Source: Corynebacterium glyciniphilum AJ 3170 (GTDB taxonomy: Bacteria; Actinomycetota; Actinomycetes; Mycobacteriales; Mycobacteriaceae). From it: a DNA stretch of 64,000 bases. A program made the translations under genes and the position numbers. Below, in pieces: positions 63,197 through 64,000 of the stretch; position 1 is the first letter of the stretch, and the number at the start of each line of letters is the position of its first letter. The notes beneath the pieces are model-generated. The model worked only from the letters and a program-made list of their open reading frames with translations, ran no database searches and had not been told where the DNA came from. The stretch is taken from positions 1,674,001 to 1,738,000 of the forward strand of contig NZ_CP006842.1 in assembly GCF_000626675.1 (NCBI RefSeq), read 5' to 3'.

Positions 63197-64000
63197 ATGT
63201 CCTCCGGTCTTGAAGGGCAGACCGCCCACCGGCGTCGACCACGTATCACCGACGTTCTTGACCTGGAGCAGATCGAACCAGGGATCTTCCGTGGTCAGGT
63301 GATTCCGTCGGCGCTGTCACGAACGTTCGGGGGACAGGTTGCGGCCCAGTCCCTGGTCGCGGCAACCAGGACCGTGGGAATGGAGTACCGCGTGCATTCC
63401 CTGCACGGTTATTTCGTCGGCCCGGGGAATTCGGACCGTCCGACGGTGTATCTCGTCGATGAGGTGCGCAATGGTCGCTCATTCCGGGTGCGGTCGGTGC
63501 GTGCCGTGCAGGACGGGCGGACACTGTTCATCATGCAGGCGAGTTTCCACATCCGGGACGATGAAGGCCCGGAGCACTCCGACATGGTCCGGCGCGTCCC
63601 GCCACCCGAGGAGATCGATCCACACGGTGGTCGGGGACGCCCGCTCGGACGCGCCTTCGCCAAGGACTGGGAGGACTGGGACATTCGGATCGTGCCGCCG
63701 GACATGTGGGAGCAGAGTCCCGGGGCGGCGTCACAGCAGGTGGTCTGGTTCAAATCCAAGGTCCCGTTGCCCGATGACGAGAAGTTCCATATCTGCACGC
63801 TGGCCTATATGTCGGACATGACGCTTCTCGGTTCGGCGCTGGTCCCGCACAAGGATGAACCTGTGCAGGAGGCGTCGCTCGACCACGCCATGTGGTTCAT
63901 GCGTCCATTCCGCGCCGACGAGTGGCTGCTCTACGACCAGTCGTCTCCCTCCGCGCACGGCGGTCGCGCGCTGACAACGGGCAGGATCTTCAACCAGAGT
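63197..64000 (+). CDS. tesB: Acyl-CoA thioesterase II (partial, C-terminus off window)
   Basis: 268 residues visible; the gene runs off the right edge but should be almost complete (family about 285 aa). Double hotdog fold with FGGQVAAQSLVAATRTV, HSLHGYFVGPG, RSFRVRSVRAVQDG and the second-domain catalytic DHAMWFMRP. Hydrolyses medium and long acyl-CoA. The ATG follows the pdxS stop directly (TAAATG), so the two are co-transcribed, as in M. tuberculosis. Confidence 0.94.
   Translation, partial: MSSGLEGQTAHRRRPRITDVLDLEQIEPGIFRGQVIPSALSRTFGGQVAAQSLVAATRTVGMEYRVHSLHGYFVGPGNSDRPTVYLVDEVRNGRSFRVRSVRAVQDGRTLFIMQASFHIRDDEGPEHSDMVRRVPPPEEIDPHGGRGRPLGRAFAKDWEDWDIRIVPPDMWEQSPGAASQQVVWFKSKVPLPDDEKFHICTLAYMSDMTLLGSALVPHKDEPVQEASLDHAMWFMRPFRADEWLLYDQSSPSAHGGRALTTGRIFNQS

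Overview
The window is a chromosomal core region of a high-GC Corynebacterium. This is inferred from gene content and order: gluAB, miaB, miaA, dapF, hflX, ptsH/sugR/ptsI, lexA, nrdR, oxyR, galE-dtxR-sigB, sigA, ppgK, dut, dxs, hemE-hemY-hemQ, msrB-aftC, and the thrS to pimA phosphatidylinositol mannoside block. It is supported by many Actinobacteria-specific DUF families and by frequent GTG starts. No insertion sequence, prophage, CRISPR array or obvious island was seen. Almost every kilobase is covered by an intact gene.

Layout. 1-1455: the end of a glutamate ABC transporter operon (gluA and partial gluB, minus strand). 1612-7229: tRNA modification (miaB, miaA), a membrane protein, a DUF349 protein and dapF. 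7244-11382: two uncharacterised minus-strand genes, one with a Cys/Gly-rich tail, divergent from hflX-uraA. 11391-14509: general PTS genes (ptsH, sugR, ptsI) in a compact form without a fructose operon. 14585-16668: the SOS locus lexA with a divergent division-inhibitor-like gene, then nrdR. 16670-25602: large helicases around the peroxide-stress locus ahpD-ahpC/oxyR. 25611-33856: PAC2, DUF4192, galE, dtxR, sigB, dtd, a methyltransferase and DUF3099. 33970-36355: a DUF3039/helicase pair and a small membrane protein, ending at a long perfect hairpin. 36496-46749: sigA, ppgK, suhB, DUF4193, DUF3093, dut, DUF3710, DUF3159, an RNA methyltransferase and dxs. 46750-54036: rnd, DUF3000, the coproporphyrin-dependent heme genes, msrB and aftC. 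54169-55241: six tRNA genes, including an exact Gly-Val tandem duplication. 55410-64000: a CopC-like protein, thrS, a HIT protein, the PI synthase/PatA/PimA operon, pdxS and a truncated tesB.

How the genes work together. Several blocks are functional units: ahpC-ahpD under OxyR; lexA and its divergent SOS target; sigB-dtxR-galE; hemE-hemY-hemQ, which makes heme through coproporphyrin; and pgsA-patA-pimA, which starts PIM/lipoglycan synthesis. PdxS would need its partner PdxT, probably beyond the right edge.

The strongest pattern beyond the genes is a repeated promoter design. At least a dozen genes have a TANNNT -10 hexamer (often TAGACT) ending only 6-8 nt before the start codon, which predicts leaderless mRNAs and fixes several start sites. 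Other notable items are the ahpC promoter with an upstream OxyR-like dyad, a SigH-type promoter at sigB, clustered LexA half-sites, and the loss of the fru genes from the PTS locus. No novel system was found; the least understood genes are the 7244-8519 pair and several Actinobacteria-specific DUF proteins.
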